Source of the DNA: Tillandsia leiboldiana
Taxonomy: Eukaryota; Streptophyta; Magnoliopsida; Poales; Bromeliaceae
Length of the DNA: 64,000 nt
Assembly: GCA_029204045.2 (NCBI GenBank)
Contig: JAQNDB010000232.1
Coordinates: 1 to 64,000, forward strand
Reading direction: 5' to 3'
In this document: piece by piece, positions 34,080-45,712 of the stretch
Position numbering within the stretch: the first letter of the stretch is position 1
Layout of the letters: each line of letters opens with the position of its first letter
Made by a program: the position numbers and the translations under genes
The notes under the pieces: generated by a model
Seen by the model: the letters and a program-made list of their open reading frames with translations, nothing else
Told to the model about the DNA's origin: nothing
Database searches by the model: none

Positions 34080-36454
34080 TTAGGGTTTCTATCAAACCCT
34101 AAGCTCGTAGTATCTACCCCAGCCGCAGCTCTCAACAAACTCTCTCCCTCTGCCGCACCCCACGGAGCTAGCCACACCGGCCGCCGCCACCCCGTCGCCG
34201 GTAAAGAAAAGCTTCATGAAACCCACCTTCTCTCGGGTGCTTGGGGGAGGAGGGTGCTCGGGAGGGACCATCTCGATCAAGTCCTTCCCTGAGGTGTCCC
34301 CTGTGAAGCCGCAGCCGAGCCCAGGGTGAACCGACGCCTGGCTCCGTCCTGCGCCGCCGCGGGGGGGGGGGGGCACCCTTCTTCTTCCTTGGTTGTTCCG
34401 GCGAGGTGAGTTATGGAAAATTTTGTTCTAGGATGGGCCATGGACCCCAACAGTCTTCTTCTGACATTGTGAGGATCATCTTGGTGTAGCCCGAGTCGTC
34501 GCCGTGCCTCCGGTAGCCGGCGGAGGAACCTTGTCGCCGGAAAACTATATTTCGGCCGATCTTGAGCGCGGGGTTTTTCCGACCGTTGAAACCTCGATCA
34601 AGACTGTTGATCCTCTCCCCCTCATCGACTGCAACGTACCTTCAAAGTTTGGCGGTCATCGGTGGAGGATCCGCGCCGCACGACGAAGCCCTAGAACCGG
34701 CTATTTTGCACCCTCGCCGGAAATCCACCAACCGGCGCCGCCGCTCGTTCCCGTCGCCGGCCACCACTGCAGGAAGGACCATGGAAACCAGCAGAACACT
34801 TTGGTCCATCTCGCACCGTCCCGGACTTCGCCGACCGGATTCCGCCATTAACGAACTTGTTTTCCGGCGAACTTGTTTTCCGGCGATCCCGGGGCTCTGC
34901 GAGGTGGAAAAATGGCGCAGATATGTTCATTAGGTATAAATGTGACTACCTATTGGTTTGCATGCAAACTTGAACGTGGGGATCTCATATTTTGTAGTTG
35001 CACCCTTTCTTGCGGTCCGCGCTTCCCCTCCGGCCGCCGCCGCAGCCCCGCGCCGCCGGGCACCACCACAGGAGGCATCGAGGAGCCGAGGGGACTCATT
35101 CGGTCCAAGTTGCTGGGTCTCAAAAGCCTCCGGTTGAATTCCACCATTAATGGCCACCGAGCTCGGGTGAGGTTGGCCGCGGGTCGCCGTCGTCGCCTCC
35201 CGTCGCCGTTTAAGAACCCAGGTAATCTCTAAATCCTGAACGAATGTTTCCTATCCAAGTTAGAGGTTCCCAAGTTCCCTCTGTACAGAGTTATCACTTA
35301 GGTTGGAGTTAGTTATAGGTTCTATAAACAATGCTCACAAGGTGTTTGCTAAAATGCCTCAATGAAGTTTGGAATGGAAATGGGTTCGAGCATAATATGA
35401 AAGTTGCTCCATTATGTTCCCTGAGCTTTATGCTCACTTCATATCAAATGGGATCTGTGTAGAGTGGTGTATGGAGCAATGTTGTCGTGTTAGTGAACGA
35501 GGGATTTGGATCTTTCGACCCAGCAGTTTCTGGGCTGCATTTGGACAAGCCCTTGAGTCCCTGTGGTGCCATGAGCAATATGCTCAAGCTGGTTTGCTAA
35601 CGGCATATGTAGTTTAAAAGTTTTGTATTAAAAAGCCTTAACTTATGTGGTTTGGCCGAGGGACTGTTCTGAGCCGTTTGCGAAGCCGCGACAGTGTGCC
35701 CCTGGCTAATTTGGGGTCACTGGACGCGTTACTCACGTTAGAAATAGGTTTTGATGAGCCAGAGAAACAAAAATGCTATTTGGCTATGTTAGAGAGGAAA
35801 ATCATGGCCCGAAGTTTTCCTCGGGTCTCGTGCTGCTCCCAAATGGTGAGCACGAGCTTCGTCTCGTCGAAACAGACGCGACAGAACTTACAGTACTATT
35901 TTTAGGTTCCCGGATTACAAGAACGAGTCGAAACAAGTAATTATTGTAGTATTATTATGCAAATTTAAGATGTACTATGGACCTAAATGTAATTGGGACA
36001 CGCTGGCAGTCTTTAGACAGTTTTTTTCTCATACCTGCTGGGCAGGTTGTTAGGGTTCCGTGGGCTCTTGTTGAGCGGGAATCGGACCTTGTTCCGTAAA
36101 TCGGCTATATTATTCCGTGTTAGCGTTGTGTTGCTGTAGTGTTGTCAGGAGGGGTATGTGTGAGTCTAGTTCTGACTACAGTCTCTGTTCAGGGCCCAGC
36201 AGTTCAGCACCAACCTCCCGGTAGTCTAGCGGGAGTTCGGGATCGGCCTGCATTCAGGTGGGTTTCATCGTGGTGTTTAGCGTCGGTCTCCGGCGGTCGT
36301 TTCACTTTTGATATTACATGTTAGCGGGTTACTTTCGATCACACATGTTACCGTTTTACTTTTGATTTTACATGTTACCGTTTTACTCTTGTTTATATAT
36401 TATGATGCTAACATGATAGTGGTTATGGTTACTTTGCTCGAGGCTGCAGCACGC

Positions 36455-36485
36455 GCACCCGCGGTTTGGCCACCGCAAAGGGTGC
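36455..36485 (+). other. Conserved gypsy-LTR hairpin (C+ 5' LTR)
   Basis: GCACCC/GGGTGC and GCGGT/ACCGC around TTGGCC with bulge AAA. The palindrome beside it is degenerate (TTTTTTCGGAAAAG). Confidence 0.75.
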
Positions 36486-37421
36486 ATTTTTTCGGAAAAG
36501 CGGTCTATGACCCGTGTATACCCACGAGGTGACGTAGTGGGGCCCCTTATTAGTTGTGGGGTTTGAGGCGCCGAGGTGCGAGCGGTGCGACCCGTCGGTT
36601 TAGTTGTCCGACGTGGTCGGGTTTCTGCAGGTACGGTATGGGCCGTCGGTTTAGTTGTCCGACGTGGCCGGGTATTACAGGATACAGGTGTACAGGTTGC
36701 CTCTCCACCTTGAGAGGGTGGTTGCTCCGGTTATCTTCACGGTTTGTTTTATTATATTCTCCTGCTCTACTATTTTTACGTCACTGACTCCCCACTTCGT
36801 GACAGGGTTCAGACGGGGGGAGAGGTAGGCGGCGGTGAGGACGGGACAGGAGCAGCTGGGTCGCTGGGGACCCGGGACTGTATTTCTTCTTTCATTCTTG
36901 CATTTCATTTACATTGTAGTTATGTGAGAGGTTCTCGATACCCTCGTGGGGTCGGCGTGGATGTCGGTGTGGGTTGCATTTAGTTATCCTCTTATGCGTT
37001 ACTCTTCCTTTTATTTCTGTTGGCCATTTGAAATGAAAAAGGCAAAAGCCAAAGAAAAGATTGCGAAAACCGTTTTTAAAATCTAAGTGTCGTGTGGGCA
37101 CTGGTTTCAAAACTCTGTGGATTTATGGATTGCGAAATGGATTTCAAAACTTGGGTGTCGGGTGGGCACCGTTTTCAAAACCTTGTGGTTTTATGCTGAT
37201 TTCGAAACTCGCTTTCAAAACGTAAGCGCCGGGTAGGCGCTCTTTTAAAACTGTGGATTTATCCTTTCCAAACTGATCGGCCATACGTTTTAGATAAATT
37301 AGAATGCTGGTTGTGTGTTTAAAACTGTTGTGATTGATTGGTTGTGTATGTTTGGAAAATGTACTGAATGCCACGCCGTGCATATACAGGGGAGGCTCTG
37401 TCCGTTTACAGAGTGATCCTG

Positions 37422-37916
37422 TGTGATAACCGCGGATTTATTTTTACCTTTCGGGGCTTTCCGTCGATTTTTATTGAACCGTCTGGTTGACAATAGGGGT
37501 TCGAGGGTAATTTTTTCCTTATTTTTCTGGGCAGACGGTCGGGGCTCGCGGGTATTTTTGGTTAATAAAGCTCGCGAAACGGAGACCGGCGGCGCGATCG
37601 GTTTTGGATTCCGACCCCCGGTTCTCCCAGAATAAATTCCGGAAGCTGGTACCGTAACCCAGGTGACTTACACAATTACCGGGGGCGGACCGAACTCTGG
37701 TCCGCAATCAGATCGAGTTTAGTCGACCAGTTTGAGGTATGGGTTTCGACCACCCCTTTCTGTTTTCCTTTCACCCGAGGGGTTAAAATTAATTTTGGGG
37801 TCCAAAATCCACTACGCCCAAAACGTCTAAGTAGTCGGCCTTGGGAATTAGGTTTCCTAAACCTCGCCTCCCCCTCCTTGGCGTATATTATCCGAGCGTG
37901 GACGAGGAGCGGTCCC

Positions 37917-37949
<33 letters not shown>

Positions 37950-40177
37950 CTCGTCCTTTCCATCGGCCGGCGTGGAAGAGAAGAGATCGATCGCCTCCCC
38001 GCAAAGATCCGACGAACGCGAAGAGGACGATCCCTCTCCTTCGCCCGGTACCGACCAAGACAAGGTGAGCCGTGTTTTCGTTTGCTTTTCTTGTCTTTTT
38101 CTCGTCACGTGCGGGGGGTTTCTTGATCTTCGTCGGAGAGGGAAGGAGAGGGGCGTGCCGCCGCACGGGGGCGCCGTGCGGGGTAACCGCATGCAAGGCG
38201 CCGCGCGGGGCAGCCCGCGCATGCGGGGGCACCGCGCGGTGCAGCCCGCGCATGCGGGGGCGCCGTGCGGGGCACCCGCGTGCGGGGCGCCGCGCGGGGC
38301 AGCCCGCGCATGCGGGGGCACCGCGCGGCGCAGCCCGCGCATGCGGGGGCGCCGTGCGGGGCACCCGCGTGCGGGGCGCCGCGCGGGGCAACCCGCGCAT
38401 GCGGGGGCACCGCGCGGTGCGGCCCGCGCATGCGGGGGTGCCGTGCGGGGCACGCGCATGCGGGGGCACCGCGCGGTGCGGCCCGCGCATGCGGGGGTGC
38501 CGTGCGGGGCACCCGCATGCGGGGCGCCGCGCGGGGCAGCCCGCGCATGCGGGGGCACCGCGCGGTGCAGGCCGCGCATGCGGGGGTGCCGGGCGGGGCG
38601 CCCGCATGCGGGGTGGCCGCGGGGCAGCCCGCACATGCGAGGCGCCGCGCGGACAGCACGGCGGCGCGTGGGGGGTTCGGTCGCTGCCGTCGGGGGCCGG
38701 CCGGTGTTGGGGCTTTTCCTTACTTCGCGTTTAAAGGTTCTTGACCTCCCCGCCCGGGGATCCCGTCTTGCAGCTTCGGGGAGCGCGCCGGGACGCGGGG
38801 AGCCGAGCGTGGTTTTTTTTTTCTACTGGCGACAGGTGGGTTGTTTTTACTTTATTCCTAGCCTCTAAATTCTATCTTATTGGACGGGGTCTATTCTAAG
38901 TGTACTGGGGTTACGTAATGACGGGTGAAAGCTTATGCATGTTAGTGGGTTCGCTATAATGACTAGCGTCGGTCGCCGACGGTGTTCTTCTTTTTCAACC
39001 CTTATATGTCAGCGGGCCACCTTCGAGTGCGCGCGGTATTACCTTGTTTTCGATTATGCACTTTACCTCATTTACCTCATTTACCTCATTTATCTCATTA
39101 CTCTTATTATTCTTATTGTGATACTGACATGATGGTGGTTACGGTTACTGGGCTCGAGGTTGCCACACGCGCACCCGCGGTTTGGCCACCGCAGAGGGTG
39201 CGCTTTTCTGGAAAAGAGGTCGTAGAACCCGTGTTTACCCACGAGGTGACGTAGTGGGGGCCCCTTATTAGTTGTGGGGTTGAGGCGCCTAGGTGCGAGC
39301 GGAGCGACCCGCCGGTTTAGTTGTCCGGCGCGGTCGCGGTGTTGCAGGTACGGTATGGGGCCGTCGGTAGTGGACCGACGCGGCCGGGTATTACAGGATG
39401 CAGATATACAGGTTACCTTTTTTCCCCCCCCTTCCCAAAAGGGTGGTTGCTCCGGTTGTCGCCACGGTTTGTTTTTATTATTTTCCCTTGCACGGCGTTT
39501 ATTAGTCACTGACTTCCCACTTCGTGACAGGGCCTAGGCGAGGGGAGAGGTAGGTGGCGGTGAGGACGGGGCGGACGCAGCGGGACCGTTGGAGACCCTG
39601 AACTTTATACTTTCCTTTTCTTTTCGGTTTTTCATTTATATTGTGGGCATGTGTGAGGTTCCCGATACCCTTGTGGGGTCGACGTAGATGTCGGTATTTG
39701 ATTTTCTGTTTATGCACTACCTTCTCCTTTATTTCCTACTGGCCATTTGAAAAGCGAAACAAAAACAAAGAAAAGATTGCGAAAACCGTTTTCAAAATCT
39801 AAGTGTCGTGTGGGCACCGTTTTCAAAACCCTGGGGTTTATGCTGATTTCGAAACTCGTTTTCAAAACTTAAGTGCCGGGTGGGCACTCTTTAAAAACCG
39901 TGGATTTATCCTTTCAAGTTGAAGTGGCCATGCGCTTAAATATTTAGAATACTGGTTGTATGAAATTGAATGTTGTGATTGAATGGTTATGTTTGCTTGG
40001 GAGATGTATTCAACCACACGCCGTGCACGTACAGGGGAGACTCTGTCCGTTTGCAGAGAGATCCTGTATGTGCGGCGGGTCTGGGCACGCACCGGGAAAG
40101 AAAGAGACCTTTCAAAAAAAAAAATGCCCAAAAAAAAAAATGCCGTTTCCGCTAAAACAAACCCCCGGGGCGTGACA
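37422..40177 (+). repeat. 5' LTR of element B
   Basis: 2,756 bases, TGTGATAACCGCGG to GGGGCGTGACA. Minisatellite about 38160-38650, hairpin 39171-39201. One minisatellite unit longer than the 3' LTR. Confidence 0.95.
39171..39201 (+). other. Conserved gypsy-LTR hairpin (B 5' LTR)
   Basis: As at 31695; the adjoining palindrome has one change here (CTTTTCTGGAAAAG). Confidence 0.75.
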
Positions 40178-40185
40178 GATTAAGA

Positions 40186-40197
40186 TGGTATCAGAGA
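40186..40197 (+). other. Primer-binding site of element B
   Basis: TGGTATCAGAGA, 8 bases after the 5' LTR, complementary to initiator Met-tRNA with one end mismatch. Confidence 0.92.
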
Positions 40198-40390
40198 CTA
40201 CATTCAATCACAACAACTCGTGCCGACATCCGTGGGAATGCCTCACATACCTACGAATAAATGAAATGGGTGGGGCATAGGATTTTAGAACGTGAGTGAA
40301 CGGGGGGCGGGAGTTTGAATCTTTCCTCGCATAAAAGGGTACACTGGTTGTAGTTACTGTCTAATTTTGATCTTCTGGTGAGTGACAGAT

Positions 40391-41762
40391 ATGGCCCGTA
40401 CAAGGTCATCGGCGGGGGACGCCGAGGCGGATGCGACAACGTCGACGGCCGCGGAGAACCAACTCCTGCGGCAACAATTGCGGGAAATGGCGGGGCAATT
40501 GGCTACCCTCACCGATCACGTACGCCAGATGACGCAGCAGCAGGCCGCACCTGTGACGGCCGCCCCGGCCCCTCCGCCGGGGCCGACAGCACCGGCCGCG
40601 GCACCGCCGACAGCGCCACCACCAGCGGCGACTACGGGGCCGGCGCCAGGGACAACTAGCCGGGTTATTCTGGAGGAAACGGTGGTCACGCCTACCCCTA
40701 TCGCGGCTGCCGCCGCCACGAGTGGAGGGGGGGTTGTGATGACCGAACGGGATCGAGTGCGGGCCAACTTGAAGGACTTTAAGAAGCACGACCCGCCCAC
40801 GTTCGAAGGGGACACGACAGATCCGTGGGTCGTGGAGAACTGGGTGGGGGTCAATGGAGAAACTCTTTGAAGACTTACTTATGGAGGATCATGAGCGGGT
40901 TCCCCTAGCCGTCCATTGCTTGGAAGGGAATGCCCGCTTGTGGTGGAAGACGATACGCCCCGATCCTGCTAAGGGTACCGCTCTTCCGTCCTGGACAACT
41001 TTCAAGAAGGAGCTGTTCGAGGCCTTCTTCACCAGCAGCGTCAAGAAAAAGTTGGAGGATGACCTAAACCACATTCAACAAGGGGACCGGACGGTCATGG
41101 AATATCAACGGGAATTCGTCCGACTAGTAAATTGCGTCCCGTTCGTCGCACGGGACGAGGCTCACAAGGCACAACTCTTCGTCGATGGCCTGCGAAGCGA
41201 CATCTTCGAGGTGGTGAACGCGGCTGGCCTGCATACCTTTCAGGGAGTGGTCGACAAGGCCACCACGGTGGAGCGGGGTTTCGCTGTGACCCGTGCCAGA
41301 AGGGAGAACGCGGCGCGGCTAAGGGATCAGAAGCGACACCAGCAAGGCTGGGGGGAAGGTTCTTCCAGCGGGAGCCGACCCCCCAAAAGATGGAGACCGC
41401 CGACAGGGCCCCGGGGCGCGCCAACAGGAGGGCCGAGGCCGTGGAATAGGCCTTGTATCATATGCGGGGGAGGACACCTGACGGGAGAGTGCCCCCAAAG
41501 AGACGACCATTGTTTCAGGTGCGGCAAACGGGGGCACTTCCCGCCGCAACTGCCCCTTAGGCGGGGGATCGGCGCCCATGGGAGCACCTGCGCCCAGGCC
41601 ACAGCACTCAGGGCGGGAAAAGCTCCTATGGCGTCGGCTTCCAGACCCCCCGCACCACGGCGTGAGGAGGACCGGCAACCACAACCAGGCGGGAGGGTTT
41701 TCTCAATGACCCGCCAAGGGACTGATCCACCGGAGGACGCTCTTGCAGGTACTACTTCCGTT
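40391..41762 (+). pseudogene. gag: Element B gag (one frameshift)
   Basis: Start chosen at ATG 40391 (MARTRSSAGDAEADATTSTA), matching the A gag start. A Gln-rich helix (LRQQLREMAGQLATLTDHV), a Pro/Ala/Thr-rich stretch, then the gag core from TERDRVRANLKDF (about 40741) through LWWKTIRPDP to FVDGLRSDIFEV (about 41215), and the knuckle CIICGGGHLTGEC (CX2CX3HX4C, about 41460). A second motif CFRCGKRGHFPPQLP lacks the last Cys, as in element A. The frame shifts near 40848 in GGGTGGGGG, where one G fewer would align with the E and A copies. Particle-forming and RNA-binding protein in the family. Confidence 0.88.
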
Positions 41763-43467
41763 TGAATTCCCGTGCTAGAACTCCTTTCGATACCGGAGCA
41801 ACGCACTCGTTCATTTCTCGTGAATTCGTTTTCACGCATAACCTCGAGGAGACACCCCTCCAAGCCTCCTTGACGGTACAAACGGCGGGAGGGACTCTGG
41901 AGGCGACCAGTTTTGTGGCCGCCTGCCCGATTATGTTGGGACGGTTGGCCTGCCCTTGGGACTTGGCGGTGATCCCTTTGAAGGAGTACGACGTGGTGTT
42001 GGGCATGGACTGGCTCACAAGGTACCAGGCTCTCATTGATTGCGACAAGCGACAATTGCGGCTACAAGAACCGGGCTTCCCCGAACATGTGTACATAATG
42101 GGCAAGAGCATCTCCTTCCCGGCGGTTATCTCAGCGGCACGGGCCAGAAGACTGGTTGAGGGGGGGTGCGTGGCCTATCTAGCATCGGTGGACTTGGCTA
42201 TTCGACCCTCGACGACACTTGCAGATATCCCAGTGGTGAGGGACTATCCTGACGTATTCCCCGCGGAGTTGCCGGGGATGCCTCCGGAGAGGGAGGTGGA
42301 GTTCCCTATTGAGCTACTACCAGGCACGCATCCTATTACGAAGGCCCCTTACCGAATGGCCTTCGCGGAGCTGAAGGAGCTTAAGGGACAACTGGAAGAT
42401 CTCTTGGACAAAGGGTTCATCCGACCGAGTGTGTCACCCTGGGGCGCACCGGTACTCTTTGTACGGAAGAAAGATGGAAGCCTGCGGCTCTGCATCGACT
42501 ACAGAGGGATAAACAAAGTCACGGTGAAGAATAAGTACCCCCTACCCAGAATCGACGACCTCTTCGATCAGTTACGGGGAGCGACGGTCTTCTCCAAAAT
42601 TGACCTACAGTCGGGCTACCATCAACTCCGAGTTCGAAATGAAGATATCCCCAAGACCGCCTTCCGGACTCGATACGGCCACTACGAGTTCACGGTGATG
42701 CCATTCGGACTTACGAACGCCCCCGCTGTTTTCATGGACATGATGAACCGGATCTTCAGACCCTTCTTGGATCGGTTCGTGGTAGTCTTTATCGACGACA
42801 TCCTGATTTACTCCACTACCGACGAGGAGCACGAGGACCATCTACGGACGATCCTGCAAACCCTCAGAGAGCAGAAGTTGTTCGCGAAACTCAAGAAGTG
42901 TGAATTCTGGCTGCGGGAAGTCGGCTTCCTAGGGCATGTGATCTCGGCACAGGGGATCGCTGTGGACCCCAAAAAGGTAGAAGCAGTGGTAGACTGGCAA
43001 CCGCCGACGTCGGTGACAGAAGTGCGAAGTTTTCTAGGGCTGGCAGGATACTACCCGGCGTTTCGTTGAGGGCTTCGCGAAGATCGCTGCCCCTTTAAAC
43101 CGATTGACCAGAAAAGGCGAGAAGTTCATATGGACGGCCAAGTGCCAGGAGAGTTTTGAGGAACTCAAGAAGAGATTAACTAAGGCACCAATACTAGTGC
43201 TGCCGACGCCCGGAGAGGATTATGAAGTGTACTGCGACGCGTCAAGGATCGGTCTTGGAGGTGTTCTGATGCAACAGGGGAAGGTGATCGCCTACGCGTC
43301 CAGGCAGCTAAAGGACTACGAAAGGAACTATCCGATACACGACCTGGAATTGGCCGCCGTGGTCTTCGTTTTGAAACTGTGGAGGCATTACCTCTTCGGA
43401 GTCCACTGCAACGTTTTCCTCAGATCATCAAAGTCTTAAGTACATCTTTACCCAAAAAGAGTTAAAC
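41763..43467 (+). pseudogene. pol: Element B pol N-terminal part: protease, RT, RNase H (three frame breaks)
   Basis: The protease active site FDTGATHSFI begins at about 41786. RT has LRLCIDYRGINKVTVKNKYP, LPRIDDLFDQL and the catalytic VFIDDILIYS (about 42785-42815). RNase H starts at CDASRIGLGGVLMQQ (about 43231). Breaks: near 41762 (a TTT run one T short relative to A, between gag and protease), near 43055 (CCC in TACTACCCGG, one extra C) and near 43412 (TTCCTC, one extra C). Each is a single base in a short run, with normal sequence on both sides. The frame from 41762 to 43066 (435 codons) is otherwise uninterrupted. Confidence 0.88.
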
Positions 43468-45144
43468 TTGCGGCAGAGACGGTGGCTCGAGTTGCTGAAG
43501 GATTACGACGTGACGATCCAATATCACCCCGGGAAGGCAAATGTGGTGGCAGACGCACTGAGCAGAAAAGGGCATCGGGACGGGGCGTCGGAGAGCGCGC
43601 TGACGAAGCAGGACCACCTGGTCGCGGAGTTCGCGCGAATGCGGTTGGAGGTAGTGCCTGCAGGCACAGTTCTGCAACTCCTAGCCTTGGTGGTCAAGCC
43701 GACGCTTTACGAGAAGATCCAGGGGGGACAGCAGACCGATCTGCACCTACAGCGTATACGAGACAAGATTCCCCAGGGGCAAGAGATTGACTTTGCGGTG
43801 AAAGACGACGGCACCCTATGTTTCCGCGGGCGGGTCTGTGTGCCGGATTTACCAGAGTTGAAGAATGAAATCCTAGCGGAGGCACACCGAGCCCCTTATG
43901 CGGCCCACCCGGGGGGCACGAAGATGTACAGGGATCTCAAACAGACGTTCTGGTGGCCTAAGTTAAAAGAAGACGTGACGCGATACGTAGCCCACTGCCT
44001 AGTATGCCAACAGATAAAGGCCGAACACCAGCGACCAGCAGGGAAGCTACAGCCCTTACCGGTACCAGAGTGGAAATGGGACCAGATCACCATGGATTTT
44101 GTTACTGGATTCCCACGTTCACAACAGGGCCACGACGCGATCTGGGTTGTAGTTGACCGGTTAACCAAGTCAGCACACTTCCTACCAATTCACACCACTT
44201 GGACCCGCGAACGGCTGGCTCAAGTCTACATCAGCGAGATCGTGAGACTACATGGGGTACCGGCATCGATCACCTCGGACAGGGACACGCGCTTTGTCTC
44301 GAAGTTTTGGCAAAGCCTCCAGCAGGCCATGGGGACCAGACTACATTTCAGCACCGCCTTCCACCCTCAGACGGACGGACAGTCAGAGCGCACGATACAA
44401 ACCCTAGAAGACCTGCTCCGCGCCTGTGTGCTTGATTGGGGAATCGGATGGTCACGCTACCTACCTCTCGTGGAATTTGCCTACAACAACAGCTACCAGG
44501 CCAGCATTCGGATGGCGCCCTACGAAGCACTGTATGGAAGGCGCTGCCGATCCCCGATCTGCTGGGACGACTTGGGAGAGCGAAAACTTTTGGGACCCGA
44601 CTTAGTGGAAGAAACGGAAGAGAAAGTGCGCCTTATCAGACAGCGCTTGCTGACCGCCCAGAGTCGACAGAAGAGTTACGCAGACCAGAGGCGCCGGGAC
44701 TTGGAGTTTCAAGTGGGGGAACATGTGTTTTTGCGGGTCTCGCCATCCAGAGGAATCAGGCGTTTCGGGCTAAGGGGCAAGCTGAGCCCACGGTTTGTGG
44801 GGCCATTTGAGATTCTAGAGCGCATCGGCCCAGTAGCTTACCGCCTCGCCCTACCACCAAACCTCGACCGAGTCCACGATGTGTTCCACGTATCAATGCT
44901 TCGGAAATATCTCCCCGACCCATCACATGTCCTGGACACCTCTGCACTCGAACTTAAGGAGGACCTGAGCTTCGAAGAAACCCCAGTGAAGATCCTGGCA
45001 AGGGAAACAAAATCACTGCGGAATCGAGCCATCCCCTACGTGAAGGTGCTCTGGAGCAACCACGAGGAGCGAGAAGCAACATGGGAGCTGGAGTCTAAAA
45101 TGAGGGAGAACTACCCGAACCTGTTCACCACCACCCGGGTCTGA
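43468..45144 (+). CDS. pol: Element B pol C-terminal part: RNase H end, integrase and chromodomain (open)
   Basis: An uninterrupted frame of about 558 codons, part of the gag-pol polyprotein rather than a separate gene; no start codon of its own is implied. It opens with the RNase H end (YHPGKANVVADALSRK), then the integrase zinc finger ending HCLVCQQIKAEHQ (HHCC), the catalytic triad (Asp at 44094, Asp at 44278, Glu at 44386; 35 residues between the second Asp and Glu), the GPF/Y module (SPRFVGPFEILERIGPVAY), and a C-terminal chromodomain (PVKILARETKSLRNR, VLWSNHEEREATWELE). Chromodomain integrases of this clade direct insertion to chromatin. The stop TGA (45142-45144) overlaps the inverted repeat. 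Confidence 0.92.
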   Translation: MRQRRWLELLKDYDVTIQYHPGKANVVADALSRKGHRDGASESALTKQDHLVAEFARMRLEVVPAGTVLQLLALVVKPTLYEKIQGGQQTDLHLQRIRDKIPQGQEIDFAVKDDGTLCFRGRVCVPDLPELKNEILAEAHRAPYAAHPGGTKMYRDLKQTFWWPKLKEDVTRYVAHCLVCQQIKAEHQRPAGKLQPLPVPEWKWDQITMDFVTGFPRSQQGHDAIWVVVDRLTKSAHFLPIHTTWTRERLAQVYISEIVRLHGVPASITSDRDTRFVSKFWQSLQQAMGTRLHFSTAFHPQTDGQSERTIQTLEDLLRACVLDWGIGWSRYLPLVEFAYNNSYQASIRMAPYEALYGRRCRSPICWDDLGERKLLGPDLVEETEEKVRLIRQRLLTAQSRQKSYADQRRRDLEFQVGEHVFLRVSPSRGIRRFGLRGKLSPRFVGPFEILERIGPVAYRLALPPNLDRVHDVFHVSMLRKYLPDPSHVLDTSALELKEDLSFEETPVKILARETKSLRNRAIPYVKVLWSNHEEREATWELESKMRENYPNLFTTTRV

Positions 45145-45162
45145 GTTTCGAGGACGAAACTC
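45143..45162 (+). other. Inverted repeat overlapping the pol stop (B)
   Basis: GAGTTTCG and CGAAACTC around AGGA; the last two bases of the TGA stop are the first of the repeat. Confidence 0.75.
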
Positions 45163-45170
45163 GTTTTTTT

Positions 45171-45181
45171 GAGGTGAGTGG
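45171..45181 (+). promoter_or_regulatory. Polypurine tract of element B
   Basis: GAGGTGAGTGG immediately before the 3' LTR. Confidence 0.75.
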
Positions 45182-45676
45182 TGTGATAACCGCGGATTTA
45201 TTTTTACCTTTCGGGGCTTTCCGTCGATTTTTATTGAACCGTCTGGTTGACAATAGGGGTTCGAGGGTAATTTTTTCCTTATTTTTCTGGGCAGACGGTC
45301 GGGGCTCGCGGGTATTTTTGGTTAATAAAGCTCGCGAAACGGAGACCGGCGGCGCGATCGGTTTTGGATTCCGACCCCCGGTTCTCCCAGAATAAATTCC
45401 GGAAGCTGGTACCGTAACCCAGGTGACTTACACAATTACCGGGGGCGGACCGAACTCTGGTCCGCAATCAGATCGAGTTTAGTCGACCAGTTTGAGGTAT
45501 GGGTTTCGACCACCCCTTTCTGTTTTCCTTTCACCCGAGGGGTTAAAATTAATTTTGGGGTCCAAAATCCACTACGCCCAAAACGTCTAAGTAGTCGGCC
45601 TTGGGAATTAGGTTTCCTAAACCTCGCCTCCCCCTCCTTGGCGTATATTATCCGAGCGTGGACGAGGAGCGGTCCC

Positions 45677-45712
<36 letters not shown>

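Larger units (their letters stand above)
33280..37421 (+). repeat. C+ 5' LTR, first 97%
   Basis: Starts TGTAATACTCG. Contains a TATA-like CTATATATACATATATGAG (34061-34079) followed by GTTAGGGTTTC, a G run (about 34363-34374), CG-rich leader sequence and the hairpin (36455-36485). It stops at the TCCTG target site of element B and continues at 47915. Small frames inside show no known domain. Confidence 0.92.

Noticed and set aside
34504..35232. Frames of 115-120 codons in the C LTR (also 51437-52165) as host genes
   Set aside because: They occur at the same place in both LTRs of C+, read through GC-rich leader sequence and match no family I recognise.
35414..35905. Small plus-strand frames in C LTR as captured genes
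   Set aside because: Repeated in LTR 2 (52348-52839) with no domain; open by chance.
29946..40177. Solo B LTR (29946) and the B 5' LTR (37422) as ends of one element
   Set aside because: The solo copy has its own GGCGG duplication on both sides, and sequence between the two LTRs is C- and C+ LTR.
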